NCBI GenBank assembly: GCA_022578605.1
Contig: MU394072.1
Span: 310,001 to 374,000 of the forward strand
Reading direction: 5' to 3'
DNA from: Camillea tinctor
Taxonomy: Eukaryota > Ascomycota > Sordariomycetes > Xylariales > Xylariaceae
Length of the DNA stretch: 64,000 nt
Below the pieces are notes generated by a model that was given only the letters and a program-made list of their open reading frames with translations, was not told where the DNA came from and did not search any database. Position numbers and translations under genes: made by a program. This document shows, piece after piece, positions 1 through 10,974 of the stretch. Numbering within the stretch: position 1 is the first letter of the stretch; every line of letters starts with the position of its first letter.

Positions 1-1637
1 GGCAAGCGATTCTAAGGTAGGTAGCAGTAAGGAAGGCTGCTGTCTTTCCCAAACGAGGCCGAACCAAGCTAGGTAGGCTAGGCAAGAGCTTCAAACGCGT
101 ACAGTGGAAGGGTAATAAGGCTCAAGCTGTACGTAGTGTAACTTGGAATGTGGCTAAGCAGCTAGGTTAGTGTGGTATAAGTTCTCACCAGCCACATTGA
201 CGTGTAGGTTAGCTAAGCTACAAATCTGTTAACGGGCGGGCGAGCTGTTACCGGGTACCTACATAGGTAGGTAGGCTTTGTAAAGGAACCTTTGGAAAGC
301 AATTACACATTATCTCGTAGCACGTATTGACCTCCCTATCCACAAATAAAATCAATTTATTGTCACATTTTTGAGCAATACGTTACCGGGCCTTAAAATA
401 TTATATAAATGCCGAAATTCAATGGCAATGATAATAGTAATCCCATCATGGTGCCCGCTTAGGTCCTTGACGAATAGATAGGTAGTATGTAATGTAATGT
501 TATGTACACTTTACTTAGGTACCTATGGACATAGTTCTCCGTATTTTGTATCTTGTAACCGAGATTTCCTGTGTGTACGTGTAGATGCATGAGCATCACG
601 TGTAACTATGTAGGTACTTAGCTGTAGTAGGTAGGTAGGTACCCACTTTCATCCCACTTTCACTTGCACCCTCCCCCCCAACGCCACCTTGACATGATCC
701 ATCCCTTCCAACTTTTCCATCCCATCTACCCATTAGCTCAGCTATTTAGGTAGGCCTGATAGGGTATTAGAAGGTAAAATACCTAAAGATCCCCAAGAAA
801 GCACCACCGTCACCAACCTTACCCTTATTAACCTAGGCAGCTAGGAAGGTTCCTCTGATCTGGTCCGTGCACCACCTTTTTGGTTACCCCGTTTTAACTC
901 AAAAAAACCTTAGGAGCTTTTTTTTTTTCTTTTTTTTCCTTTCCATCACCTCCACCTTGCGCACTTGCACTTGTCCACCCGTCTCTCTCTCAACCCATCC
1001 CAACATCACAGGTCGACAACTGAGCTCACCCATAACACACGAGCCCCATTCGGACCTATACGCGTGATTCTTCTCACAGAACCTATGTCGCGTCACCTTT
1101 GCTGATATTTTCCCACCTTTTGGTCGAACCTCAATATTATTCCGGCACCAGTAATCCGTACAAGCACCGCCGCACGCCACCACCACTCTTCCTCCTCGTG
1201 TCGCGTTCAACACCATCGCGCGACACAAGAAAAACAACAAGAAAAATAAATAAAAAAAGAAAGAAAAGAAAAGAAAAGAAAACAACTAATTCGGATATTC
1301 TGTTCTTGGTCAAAGGGCCCTTCTAGAGGATCTAGACTGATTCACCATAGGTGTTGGGAGAGCTTCTGGGTCTAAATCTCGCCTTTAGTTGATGGACCTC
1401 TTGGCCCCCCTTTTGCCTCATTCTTCTCGTCACAATCATAGTTCAATCGAGCTCCGTAGAAGTCATGAGTGTCTGAACCAATACTGCCCTATCGCAACGT
1501 AGACCCAAGTACCTAATCATACTATCCCACCATACAAAATTCACACGTATCAGCTGCCGTACGCTTCCATCCCACGCGTACCCTATATCCCACAGTCCAA
1601 CTCCGTACCTCAATCCAACTATTCACTGCCCACCAAC
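1..1637. other. Intergenic / upstream region of the BYE1-like gene
   Basis: I see no credible gene. The first ~650 bases carry many TAGGTAGG/AGGTAGGTA-type tracts (for example around 14-26, 268-276 and 630-642). Around 920-950 there are T-runs and CT-rich DNA, and 1240-1282 is an A/G-rich tract of the kind often seen in fungal promoters and 5' leaders. Short open frames here are low-complexity by-products of these tracts. The final ~140 bases before the ATG at 1638 are C/A-rich, as in a filamentous-fungal 5'UTR. Confidence 0.6.
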
Positions 1638-4421
1638 ATGTCTGGTAAGCCCACTACCCGCAGAGGCTCTGCGACAGGCGGCGGGGCACGAGGTGCAGCG
1701 AAAGCGTCCTCCTCGTTGCCCGCCGTTCCTAGCCGGACTACCCGCTCAACTTCCTCCCTTCAATCTACTAGCCAATCTCTAACACACACAACCACATCTA
1801 AAGGTGAGCCAGAGCCCCGTCGATCCGTCCGTGCCACCAAGGGCCAGCACACGAAGGCCTTTGATCTCGAGAATGGACCCGAGCCCCCGAAACGACGCCA
1901 GACCAAGAAGACCAACAAGAAGGCTACCGAGAAGGAAGAGAAGCAGGACGAGGACGAGGAGATCATCCGGTGTATATGCGGTGCTGTGACTCAAGATGAC
2001 GACGACGCCAACGAGCCGTGGATTGCCTGCGATAAATGTGGTGCTTGGCAACACAATGTCTGCGTCGGTATGAGCGTTTTCACGGAGGATTTAACTAAGG
2101 ATTATTTCTGCGAGCAATGCGCCCCCGAAGACCATAAAGTCACTCTAGAAGCCATGAAGAAGGGGGAGAAGCCGTGGGAAGATCGGAGGCGGAAGTACGA
2201 AGAGGAAAAGAAGCGTAAGAAAGGAGGCAAGAAGGGGAAAGGAAAGCGTGTAAGTGATCCTAAAGATCGAGATCGCGCATCGCCGAGTGCGTCGAATGCG
2301 AAAGCGAAATCATCACCCACTCCAGATGTCAAGAAGGAGGAGCCTATCCCGGAACCCTCTTCAGCCAAGGGCAAGCGGAAATCCCACGACCATTCCCAGG
2401 GGCCACACAGCAAGCTTCGCAAGGTGTCGGATAACCAAGCAGCGCCAGCTTATCCAGCTTACACCCCACCTGAGGACCTACCGGAGAACATCCAAAAGCT
2501 CGAGGGCCCTCGAAGGCAAGCTGCACTTGGCCTGCAAAAGTCACTTGATAGCGCCATCGAGCAAGCCGAGAAAAAGAAGCTATATGCCGTCCCTCAGGCC
2601 ACCACCAAGAAGAACCTTTCCGAACGCCTGGCTATTGAAATCGAGCGTGCCTTTCAGGACACTCATTCCAACACCCCACACAATGCCTCCCAGTTGCGAA
2701 CTCTGGTTTTCAGTCTGAAGAACAACGTCGAGCTGGCTGCCCGCGTGTTGAACCGATCCCTGCCTCCTCCTTCATTTGTTATCATGACAGGCGACGAACT
2801 TGCTACTAAAGAATTGCAGCGCGAGAATGCAGAAATGAAAGCTCGCGCTGACAAACAGTCTATTCTAATTACGGAGGATGGTCCTAGAGTCCGACGAACA
2901 CACAAGGGCGAGGAGGTTGTGGAAGGAGATAACTTTGCTATTGCTACAGACGAGGCGCCATCTAATCTTCGCCAGCAGAGTGCTCGAGAAGCAGCTGAGG
3001 CCGGAAACAGTGCCGAGCCAACCGGTTCGTCTAGCAACGATGTTGAGCTGCCCGCAAACGCTGCCCGCAGGTCCTCTTCTGGTCCTCTCCGTGTCGACAC
3101 CCAGGTGCCTCAGCATTCCCCGAAAGCATCAGACTTTGACATCGGCAAGGTCTTTTCGAGTGTGCGATCGCCATCATCCTCACACCAGCGCCGCGCCTCG
3201 ACTCAAGTAAGGTCAGCTGGCCCTGGAGACGACCCCGAAGTAGATAGACTACTTCAAGATGATGGCAACGAGTCTCCGCCCTACTCACCTACTGAAGATA
3301 TCGATCCAGATATTGTCTGGCGGGGGCCATTAACCATGACCAATGTAGCTGATATACCTACGGTTGCGAAGTATGTTGGTGGTGCTGACCTTAGTAGAGT
3401 AAGGGGGATTCCGTGGAAGGATTTGATACCTCCGCTTCTTACTGTTGCTGGTCGGATTCCGGAAGAGAAGGCGGTGCCATACCTTTGTGGTCTCAGATAC
3501 AACAACCAGATTGACCTAGTCATCACCAGCCTTGCCCCGGCCAATCCCAGTGATGAATCGGCAAGGAAGCAGTTCACTGCTGTCATCGATTATTTCCGAT
3601 CCAAAAAAAGATATGGCGTCGTGGGAGAAAGAAAACTTGGCAATGTTAGAGACACATACCTAGTGCCTGTCCCGGAAGGTGATGGCCCTATTCCAGAGCC
3701 AATGCAGAACATCGGCGACCACATGATTCCTCTAAGGCGGACTGAGCCTATGCTACTGATGGTTTTTGTTGTCCGCGATGAAAAGCAGAGCCCGATTCCT
3801 GTGGACCAACAAAGGACCGAAGTACAGCACACCCCATCCACTACTTCTGCTCAGCCTACCCCTATACCTTCTAGATATTCATCGGTGTCGGGACCAACTT
3901 GGTCGCCTGCGACACCGCAAAATCCTTATAGTCATCCCGATTTCCGGTCACCCCCACCACCTTATAGCCAAACGCCGATACCACCCCCCAAAATTCCGGG
4001 ACAACCAGCTCCACCAATGCCGCAGCGTGTGCCTCCCCCACCGGTTGCGCCGGCACCAGCTAACCAGGATCTTAACGTCAATGCCATGCGTGCAGCACAG
4101 GCAGAGGGCGAATTAAAGGCTCGCCAAGTCCTTGGTCCTCTATTTGGTAGCCCTACAGTGACTTTCCTTTTGCCGCATGCTGCTCGTATGAAGGAAGGTG
4201 AATGGAGTGCGGTTCGAAGGTGCTTTGAACGCGATCCAAGAGCTCGTGACGACCTTCAACTTCTCAGCAAGCTCCTTACGGAGGAGGGTAACAATGCACG
4301 GAAGAATGGTCAACCACCTCAGCCTCATTCGGGATCCCCCGGTGTTGTACAAACAACTCTTGCGGCTGCAACAGCCAGCATGCCGCCGGACAATGTTCAA
4401 GCTCCTCAGCCTAAGGCTTAA
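1638..4421 (+). CDS. bye1: BYE1-like transcription regulator (PHD finger, TFIIS central domain, SPOC domain)
   Basis: Single-exon gene of 927 residues. Family knowledge: yeast Bye1 binds RNA polymerase II through its TFIIS-like domain and H3K4me3 through its PHD finger, acting on early elongation in the nucleus. Seen here: a Ser/Thr/Lys-rich N-terminus; a PHD finger from C112 (CICG) to C161 (CEQC) with the usual Cys/His spacing; a Lys/Glu-rich basic stretch at about 175-205; a TFIIS-M region from about 290 to 430 (RRQAALGLQKSL through HKGEEVVE); a SPOC domain from about 558 to 713 (begins DIVWRGPLTM, ends LLMVFVVRDEK); then a Pro-rich tail and a short conserved-looking C-terminal segment. The start at 1638 is the first in-frame ATG of a long clean frame. 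The order PHD-TFS2M-SPOC is diagnostic of the family, so I am confident of the class. Which histone mark it binds in this fungus is inference. Confidence 0.93.
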   Translation: MSGKPTTRRGSATGGGARGAAKASSSLPAVPSRTTRSTSSLQSTSQSLTHTTTSKGEPEPRRSVRATKGQHTKAFDLENGPEPPKRRQTKKTNKKATEKEEKQDEDEEIIRCICGAVTQDDDDANEPWIACDKCGAWQHNVCVGMSVFTEDLTKDYFCEQCAPEDHKVTLEAMKKGEKPWEDRRRKYEEEKKRKKGGKKGKGKRVSDPKDRDRASPSASNAKAKSSPTPDVKKEEPIPEPSSAKGKRKSHDHSQGPHSKLRKVSDNQAAPAYPAYTPPEDLPENIQKLEGPRRQAALGLQKSLDSAIEQAEKKKLYAVPQATTKKNLSERLAIEIERAFQDTHSNTPHNASQLRTLVFSLKNNVELAARVLNRSLPPPSFVIMTGDELATKELQRENAEMKARADKQSILITEDGPRVRRTHKGEEVVEGDNFAIATDEAPSNLRQQSAREAAEAGNSAEPTGSSSNDVELPANAARRSSSGPLRVDTQVPQHSPKASDFDIGKVFSSVRSPSSSHQRRASTQVRSAGPGDDPEVDRLLQDDGNESPPYSPTEDIDPDIVWRGPLTMTNVADIPTVAKYVGGADLSRVRGIPWKDLIPPLLTVAGRIPEEKAVPYLCGLRYNNQIDLVITSLAPANPSDESARKQFTAVIDYFRSKKRYGVVGERKLGNVRDTYLVPVPEGDGPIPEPMQNIGDHMIPLRRTEPMLLMVFVVRDEKQSPIPVDQQRTEVQHTPSTTSAQPTPIPSRYSSVSGPTWSPATPQNPYSHPDFRSPPPPYSQTPIPPPKIPGQPAPPMPQRVPPPPVAPAPANQDLNVNAMRAAQAEGELKARQVLGPLFGSPTVTFLLPHAARMKEGEWSAVRRCFERDPRARDDLQLLSKLLTEEGNNARKNGQPPQPHSGSPGVVQTTLAAATASMPPDNVQAPQPKA

Positions 4422-5375
4422 CAAACTCTTCTAGTTTGCTTATAATCCAAACCTCACATCATGTTAGGATACACCTTCATGGCCAATGGATTCACATCGA
4501 AAGCATTTCGAGTCTGTTATGGCCCATGGTTCTGAGGAATTGTTGCGAGAAACTGGTTGAATGCCGAAATGACTTGTTTGAGTACTTATAGATGCTACAT
4601 GATGGCGTTGAATGAGCCAGGAGGGAATGGTTATCTTTGTCTTAAAAGCTCCGAGATAGTGCTGACTTTAAATAAATGAGGCTCTGTTGTACAGTGAGGG
4701 GGGCCTCCCTTTCACGTGTATAGGAAATAGGATGATGTATTTAATTCGGAATCAGAAAAGTACAATATACCCAATCACCCATTTGCGGTGCGTTAAATGT
4801 GAATTTTATGACATAGATAGTGATGATGTTATTGCCATTTATTTGACAAAGATATTCCGTCTTGATTATGGTACAGGTACCTTTATTGTTGCTGTTCTAA
4901 CCTAGTAGAATCTTATGTGTATAGATAAGTACAGTCACTTACAGCCCCTTGATCCTTAGCGACTAGAAATATCAACTGATCTGTGAAGTTGGATGTAGAC
5001 TGATATTTATAAAAATGACACTCAGCTGCCAAGTTGGGAACGGTTGTTTACCCCTGACTAGTACTCCAGCCAATAGGGGGAAGTCGAGACTGTTGTGCCT
5101 AAATATGCCTTCAGCCTTGGAACTACCCCCCCATTAAGCCCTAATCTATCCATTCCCGTTAGATGTAATATTACATCTTCAAGTGACAAGAAGTGTTTAC
5201 CTACATATCGATATGCGGATACGACATTTCCCAAGCATCTCTCATCATAGGCGCAGACGAGCAGGAGGCTAGTGCTAATAAATCCAACGTACCTTGGGCT
5301 TCCCCCGAGGTACCAGCTCGAATCTATGAATCTTCCACTTACCTGAGTCTTGATATCAATTTTCTTCTCCCATCT
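4422..5375. other. Intergenic region, BYE1-like 3' side to NIS1-like 5' side
   Basis: This holds the 3' flank of the BYE1-like gene and the promoter of the small secreted protein gene. Only short, AT-rich open frames without family resemblance are present. No RNA gene or repeat is recognised. Confidence 0.5.
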
Positions 5376-5993
5376 ATGAACATCATGTGGTTCCCCAGCA
5401 GTGCCACGGCAGCCACCATCCTCGCTGCCGGAACACTCGCCCACGCGAGACTATCCAAGATCGGAATCCCCCAAACCATCAAACCGGGGGACGTCTTCAA
5501 CGCTACCGTGCAGCAGCTCGCGGGGTCCCCGCTCCAGTATACCATGATCTTCGGCGTCGAGCGGTACGACAACGAGTGGTCCGAGGTCCCGCACCCCGGG
5601 AGCTTGGGGCCGGTACTGCTGGCTACAGTGGACTTGCAGCGTGGGTTTAACCTAACCTCCCCTATCCTATCCTATCCCATCCTCACCTCTCCTCTCTTAA
5701 CCTATCCTGTCCTATTCACTTCCAAGGCCAGTCTAACATTAGCTCCAGAAACCGTCGGAAACGGCACGAGCAGCGAAAACTCCACCATCCCCGGGCTCCG
5801 CGTGCCAGAGGACTTCGCCCCCGGCCCGGCCGCCATCCAGGCCGTGGTGCTGGGCGTCGCGGGACCTCTGAACACGCCACTGCTCGAGACGTGGTGGTGG
5901 GGCGTCAATATAACGAACGCGACGAGCGAGAGGAGGAATTGGGCGAGTTACGAGGATGATAATTCGAGGGTGTGCCAGATTCCGCTGAACTAG
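5376..5993 (+). CDS. Small secreted protein, NIS1-like (putative effector family)
   Basis: Two-exon model: exons 5376-5640 and 5743-5993, intron 5641-5742 (GTGGGT to ACATTAG, 102 bp), giving 171 residues. The N-terminus (MNIMWFPSSATAATILAAG, cut near AHA/RLSK) looks like a signal peptide. The mature start ARLSKIGIPQTIKPGDVFNA and the later segment with an FAPGPAAIQAVVLGV stretch and several NxT sites resemble the NIS1 family, small beta-sandwich proteins secreted by many fungi and reported to damp plant immune kinases. The length is right for that family. The intron is in frame and stop-free, so a retained form (adding 34 residues of PILSYPILTSP-like repeats) cannot be excluded. Frames open upstream of 5376 add a non-secretory extension and were not used. 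The family call rests on pattern memory only. Confidence 0.55.
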   Translation: MNIMWFPSSATAATILAAGTLAHARLSKIGIPQTIKPGDVFNATVQQLAGSPLQYTMIFGVERYDNEWSEVPHPGSLGPVLLATVDLQRGFNLTSPILSYPILTSPLLTYPVLFTSKASLTLAPETVGNGTSSENSTIPGLRVPEDFAPGPAAIQAVVLGVAGPLNTPLLETWWWGVNITNATSERRNWASYEDDNSRVCQIPLN

Positions 5994-6687
5994 ATTGCTC
6001 GTGGTTGGGGGGGTAAGGTTGGGTTCACGTTCGCGGGAACATTTGGGTGCCCGGGGTGGTGGCGAGGTAATCAGGATTCAGAGGCAAAAGTACGGGCTTC
6101 GTAGTGTGGTGTATGATACGAATCAAGCTGTGGTATATGATAGTTGAGTCAGGCAGACGCATGAAATAGTGCTTATTATATCTCGTGGAGATGTCTCTCC
6201 GTTACGTATCCCTCTCCCTTTTCATTTGTCATGCTACCTCTAGACCTTGAGATTTTTATCGTTAGTCCGGGTCTCTTCTACCCCTGGCATTTGAGGACAA
6301 GGCCACGGGTCTATGGCATGCCATGTTATGGCACAAAATATAGACGCTGTGCAACACAAGACTACCTGCGGTGACATCGGATAACTATTGCTAATCTTGT
6401 CCCATGCATAAGTACGTGTTGGTTGAATAAAATGCAAATCTTGCTATCAGATGGGTTATGGGGTTTCTTTCTTTTCAATGTCACATAGATTCCTTTCTCC
6501 TCGCCCCGACACTCCCCCCTCCTCACTTCAAGATCCCTTCTGTTAAAGCCAGGAGACTCTTCTGAATAAACTGTGATAGCCATAAATGGATACTTTGAAT
6601 CCGCTGTGAGTATATTGACTCTATAGATCTATAATTGGAAGAAGTGATAGTAATGCTTAGAGGCAGGACTGAACAAATTTTCTCATT
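5994..6687. other. Intergenic between convergent genes
   Basis: This is the 3' flank shared by the NIS1-like gene (+) and the FunK1 kinase gene (-). No supported gene, RNA or repeat is seen in it. Confidence 0.5.
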
Positions 6688-8514
6688 CTATAACACCTTT
6701 CTTCTATCCACAGAACTAATGGCCTCTTCGAAAGCGCAGATCATTCCATCGTAGAGCTTGTCTACAGCTTCGGGCGAGCTGTCGGTCCCTGTCCAAATTA
6801 CGCCATCCCGTAGGGGAAATAGAATTTGGCGTAGACTTTCGGCGAGTGGCTTAACGGAGTGGAATTCGGGAGTAAATTCCCCCAAAATAGTCTGAAACCC
6901 ATTATGATCCATGTCAAGAGATTTGCGTACCGCTAGTTCGTCCCAGTCGCCATTACTCCATTGTCGAAGCCGGCTTGTCTCTGGGGGGTCCTCCGCATGG
7001 TTCGTTATGATTGTCCAGAGGAAAACATAAAAGAACGACTCTAGGTCGTGACGATAGGTATGATATTCACTCTTCAGAACGCCAATAGCCATAAATGGTC
7101 TAGTGCCGGTAATGTCAAGCTCTGTTCCTGATCCTTCGGCGAGCTCTACTGCGGAATCGAGGTCTATCAGGATCCCTTGGGGCTCTCCTTCATCTTGACC
7201 ATCCAGAATGATCATGTTCCCGGGGGAAATATCTTGGTGAAGAATTTTGGCGTTGTAACAAAGCGATCGGTGACACTTGATAGTATCACGAAACACTTCA
7301 AGCAACTCCAAGAGGGACTGAAAAGTATTGAGAGGTCTGCCGACAGGAGAAGTAACGATGCAAGCAAGAATACGATTTTGAAAGAAGTTATCGGTTTCTT
7401 CTGTATATTCAATGAGTCCGTCAGCGTTGCAAGTAACTTCCTGTCGTTCCTTTTCGATACTTCCCTTTCTCTGGCGAAACTGCATCCTAGCGAACTTTCT
7501 TTGTGTCCCCCACCGGAGACCTCGGCGTAGATTTGCTGTACTTTCAATTTCTTCGTAATAATCAAGGGAGACGGCACCCCAGGCGCATTTCATCTTGGCT
7601 AGCTTTAGAAGCTCGTCCTCCGGACGATCCCTAGCCCAACGCCATTTGAACTTTAAGACATAGTTCCATCGATTTGAATTAGGCATTTTAGCCCGGTAGC
7701 AAGTTGTCCCGGTGCCAACAAGGTCTTCACGGGACGCGATGGGCTGGCTTTCGAGATAAAGCTTCCCCAAAGAGGGCATCACAACACTATCAAGAATAAT
7801 GTAGCTACCGCCCTTATCAGTCTTAATGATGTTGGTTTTCCCCAGGTCCTGATCCGTCATCCGCTGGTAGCTGAGAATAATAGAGAGGAACTGGACAAAA
7901 TCTTTCTGAACATCGAACAGGTCACTACAATATAAGCCAGATCGATCAAAGACCCAAAGTTCGATCAGCGAACCGCGTATGTAGAAGCCATGTAAAAAGA
8001 GCCGCGTAGGCTGGCTAGCGAAGACCTGGTGTGCGGCCCGACAGAGGCGCAATAGTCCATCCTGATAACAAACGCAACCACGGTGGTAAAACTGACCAAT
8101 AACCTGAACATGGTCCCATCTCGCCTGTACGTCGGAGGCTGGAGAAGTGGGCATGGTCAAGAGAAGACGTGCACCGTCGTCATCGCTCTCGTGCTTGGGT
8201 GCTCGATTGTCGCTAGATACAAGCCACGAGCCTCGCGCGCCGTCAAGCTCCCGTGATACGTAGTTAGAAAACCATTGTAGGAAAGTATCCGGTGATGGGG
8301 CAGCTGGTGGAATGGCACAGCGGCCACTAACTCTTCCGCCTGCCTGAATTTCCAAGAAAGCATTTTGGTGGACATATTGAAAGTTGCCGAAGTGTTTTTT
8401 GATAAATCCGTTCATGGGGCCGTGCATGCGGCCGTCTATGTTGTTAAGGATATCCTGGTCAGAGACCGGTGGAGCTGGCAGATGATTTACCGCCGTGGGA
8501 TTCTCCATGGTCAA
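6688..8514 (-). CDS. Fungal-type protein kinase (FunK1 family)
   Basis: Single-exon frame of 608 residues. FunK1 kinases are a fungus-specific, fast-evolving kinase-like family; substrates are generally unknown. Seen here: a long N-terminal half with the FunK1-type accessory region; an ATP-site stretch (GTGTTCYRAKM near residue 270, then YVLKFKWRWA); the catalytic-loop equivalent ILHQDISPGN with H426-Q427-D428 and N433, where the usual HRD is HQD; the metal-binding equivalent IDLDSA with D451; and the family-typical GTRPFMAIGVL...YRHDLESFFYVFLW block downstream. Catalytic Asp and Asn are kept, so activity is possible. The start at 8514 is followed by a second ATG two codons later. Convergent with the NIS1-like gene. 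Confident of the family; function unknown. Confidence 0.88.
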   Translation of the reverse strand: MTMENPTAVNHLPAPPVSDQDILNNIDGRMHGPMNGFIKKHFGNFQYVHQNAFLEIQAGGRVSGRCAIPPAAPSPDTFLQWFSNYVSRELDGARGSWLVSSDNRAPKHESDDDGARLLLTMPTSPASDVQARWDHVQVIGQFYHRGCVCYQDGLLRLCRAAHQVFASQPTRLFLHGFYIRGSLIELWVFDRSGLYCSDLFDVQKDFVQFLSIILSYQRMTDQDLGKTNIIKTDKGGSYIILDSVVMPSLGKLYLESQPIASREDLVGTGTTCYRAKMPNSNRWNYVLKFKWRWARDRPEDELLKLAKMKCAWGAVSLDYYEEIESTANLRRGLRWGTQRKFARMQFRQRKGSIEKERQEVTCNADGLIEYTEETDNFFQNRILACIVTSPVGRPLNTFQSLLELLEVFRDTIKCHRSLCYNAKILHQDISPGNMIILDGQDEGEPQGILIDLDSAVELAEGSGTELDITGTRPFMAIGVLKSEYHTYRHDLESFFYVFLWTIITNHAEDPPETSRLRQWSNGDWDELAVRKSLDMDHNGFQTILGEFTPEFHSVKPLAESLRQILFPLRDGVIWTGTDSSPEAVDKLYDGMICAFEEAISSVDRRKVL

Positions 8515-10182
8515 TGGGACGTACTGTGTATATAGTCTGAGGTTGAAGTTTTGGTGCTAAAGAATGGTTAGTGCTGCCGGCCTGTAAAAAATTAGGAAGG
8601 GCAGCTTTATGCCCATAGAAAGCACTGACCTTCTCCTGAGGGCTCATGCTGACCGAAACGAAAAACAGTTTTGCCAACTTTGGGGGCGCAAACTTCCAAC
8701 TGGCGGCAGGGTAATAGAGAAAATGGATTAAGAGGATGTAAAGATGTTGGTAAATCTAACTACTAAACCACTTGCTGACCTTGTTTTATACCCCTAGGGT
8801 TAGTGTAACCACCCTTCTCTTGCTAACCCCTAGCTACTCCTATTGGTACATACAAGTAGGCCCTTAAGCCTAAGTATCGCTAACAACCGGATGGATTTCA
8901 GCACGTTATCTACACAAAGTACATACCAAACTAGTTAGTCCATTTCATTCATCGTAAGTCTCCCGCAAAACCTCGATTTCAGCAAATACATTTTCTTGTC
9001 TAATAATGAAACAATGTTAACGTAGGCTAAGGCTATAAGCCGCTAAGAATATTAGGTATTTTTAGTCTTTATACTGCTAATAATAAGCATTAACGCGAAA
9101 CTAAACATAACGTTTACTATGAGGTATTGTAGTTAATCAAATGGGAAGTTAATAAAATACATTTATTGTATGTAACAGTTGAGATATGGTACTTAATGTA
9201 TGAGGTATTGTGACAAGGGGTAATAGCTTGGAACATTAGAGTCATATTCAACTAATAATTCTCTTATGGTCTCAACGAGTCTTAAAGGTCTAAGTTCTCC
9301 TGGATCCCATGTCGAGAATTGTGCTCCTATATATACACATACATTCAACCCTGAAGCATCTATTCCATTATGCAAGTTGGTTATTCATGCATCCATAGGC
9401 ATGACCAATACAGGAGTGTCCGAAACAGGGTATCATATTTACCAACAAGCCTTGGCAGTGTCCACGTATGACAGGTATAAAAATATTAGGTGGTTAGCCA
9501 TAGTAATATGAAGGGCTAAGGTTGAGGTTGGCAGCTGAGGTTTGAAGTTGGTGATCAGCTTAGGTTGGCAAAGGGGATCAGGACCTCAGTTATTGGCGAT
9601 GGTTGCATGAGGTATGAGGTTAGGCCGTTTTGACGGCGATGAAGTTCAGTTAACTATTCCGAGTTTAAAAACTGGGTCGGCCTTAAGTGGACCGCTATGC
9701 TGTTTGCTTTGCTTCCTATTAACTTATAGTCAAGAGTGACTTTATATGAGAAGGGCTTGGCGCTGAGTTGGCTGATGTCATGCGAGCGTTGGTTTTGAGT
9801 GAGGAATAATACGTAACAGGTAATTAGCTGATAGAGTTCGAATCCAACGAATACAATAACTAAGGATTGATCTCTGCCCCCTAATCACTTCCCTAGGCTT
9901 TATAGGCCTACTGTTCTGTGAATACACCGTAGGGTAGCCATTGCCTAGCTGCCAGGGTCTGTAACTCCCTTGACCCTGACAGCTGGTCAGACAGACAGTA
10001 GTGCTGCCTTGTCGAGCCTCCAAGAATAATTTGATAAAAATGGCTATAAGCGGTTGTATTTCTATAGATACTCCCGGATGCTTCAGGAGAAAATTGAGCT
10101 ACTAGTATGGCTGACCCTACATACTTCACCACAGACCATGACATGAAAGAAACCAAGCCCAAACGATTCATAATTCACGCAA
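8515..10182. other. Intergenic, partly AT-rich
   Basis: The first ~250 bases are the likely promoter of the FunK1 gene. From about 8770 to 9200 the DNA is AT-rich, with CTAGGGTTAG...CTAACCCCTAG inverted words at about 8793-8832 and many TA/TTA steps. This looks like an old mutated repeat, but no element boundary can be fixed. At 9833-9842 there is a GTTCGAATCC word like a tRNA B box, without a tRNA fold around it. No gene is supported. Confidence 0.45.
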
Positions 10183-10974
10183 CTAAAACGCGGCAATAAC
10201 TCGATCGACAATATCATGGACCGGAGTTCCTGGCAGAATCTTCTGCCCACCCAAGCAAAACCCGGACTCATTATCGTAGTTGACAACACTCTCATCGGGG
10301 TGGCTGTTGCAGTGTTTGCAGTGTTTGCATGTGGACCTCCCGTGCCTACAGGTCGTAGTATGTTTGCAAGTTCTCGGGAGTTCATTGAAGATTGCTTTCC
10401 ACTCTGTGGTGACACTGTAGTCGCTTTCCCCATCAGGCATGGGCATGCCATCCGGGAACATGATAGTGCCGCGCTTCGCGTGGAGTTCGTACTCGGTCCA
10501 TCCTGTCTGGTCCGTATCATCCTCACCCTGAAGTTTGAGCCCGAATTTGCGCTGCAAGCCTCGCTCAGAAACGAGACTGCAGAACTCGGCTAGGAACGAC
10601 TCAAACCCACTCATGTCGGGTACCTCGTAGTTGCCATACTCGTACGCCTGCAAGGATGCATCGTCATCGACGAAATAGTGGATGCCTCGGAGTTGGTTGT
10701 TGTTTGGAGGCACAATAGGCTTCATGATCTGAACGACCCCATGTCCCGGGACTGGAATATTGTCAAAAACCATGACTTCGCCCTCGGTGGTGTCAAAGTG
10801 CTTGTGGATCAATCGGACACTGACGCCTTTGGGGACATTGTGTTTGTTCAGCAACTCGCGGAGGTCTTGGAGATCTTGGGAATGGTCCTTGGATGCCTCG
10901 GAAACTTGGCTGATTAAGGGCAAAGTATTGTAAGTGCTAGAAAGCACAAATTTATCGATGAGAGAGCCCATCAT
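10183..10974 (-). CDS. Hypothetical protein with C-terminal Cys/His cluster
   Basis: Single-exon frame of 263 residues; I do not recognise a family. The N-terminal part is hydrophilic with a short helical stretch (residues ~25-45). The middle is acidic and mixed (YFVDDDASLQAYEYGNYEVPD). The most distinctive part is residues 203-225, with C203, H205, C209, H211, C216, H218, C219, H221, C222 and H225. That density of alternating Cys and His could bind zinc or another metal, but it matches no finger I know. There is no signal peptide or membrane segment. Frame length, lack of low complexity and fungal-like codon use support a real gene. Start chosen at the first ATG (MMGSL); the second ATG directly follows it. 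Confidence 0.6.
   Translation of the reverse strand: MMGSLIDKFVLSSTYNTLPLISQVSEASKDHSQDLQDLRELLNKHNVPKGVSVRLIHKHFDTTEGEVMVFDNIPVPGHGVVQIMKPIVPPNNNQLRGIHYFVDDDASLQAYEYGNYEVPDMSGFESFLAEFCSLVSERGLQRKFGLKLQGEDDTDQTGWTEYELHAKRGTIMFPDGMPMPDGESDYSVTTEWKAIFNELPRTCKHTTTCRHGRSTCKHCKHCNSHPDESVVNYDNESGFCLGGQKILPGTPVHDIVDRVIAAF

Noticed and set aside
9833..9842. GTTCGAATCC, like a tRNA B box
   Set aside because: No T stem, acceptor stem or A box around it.
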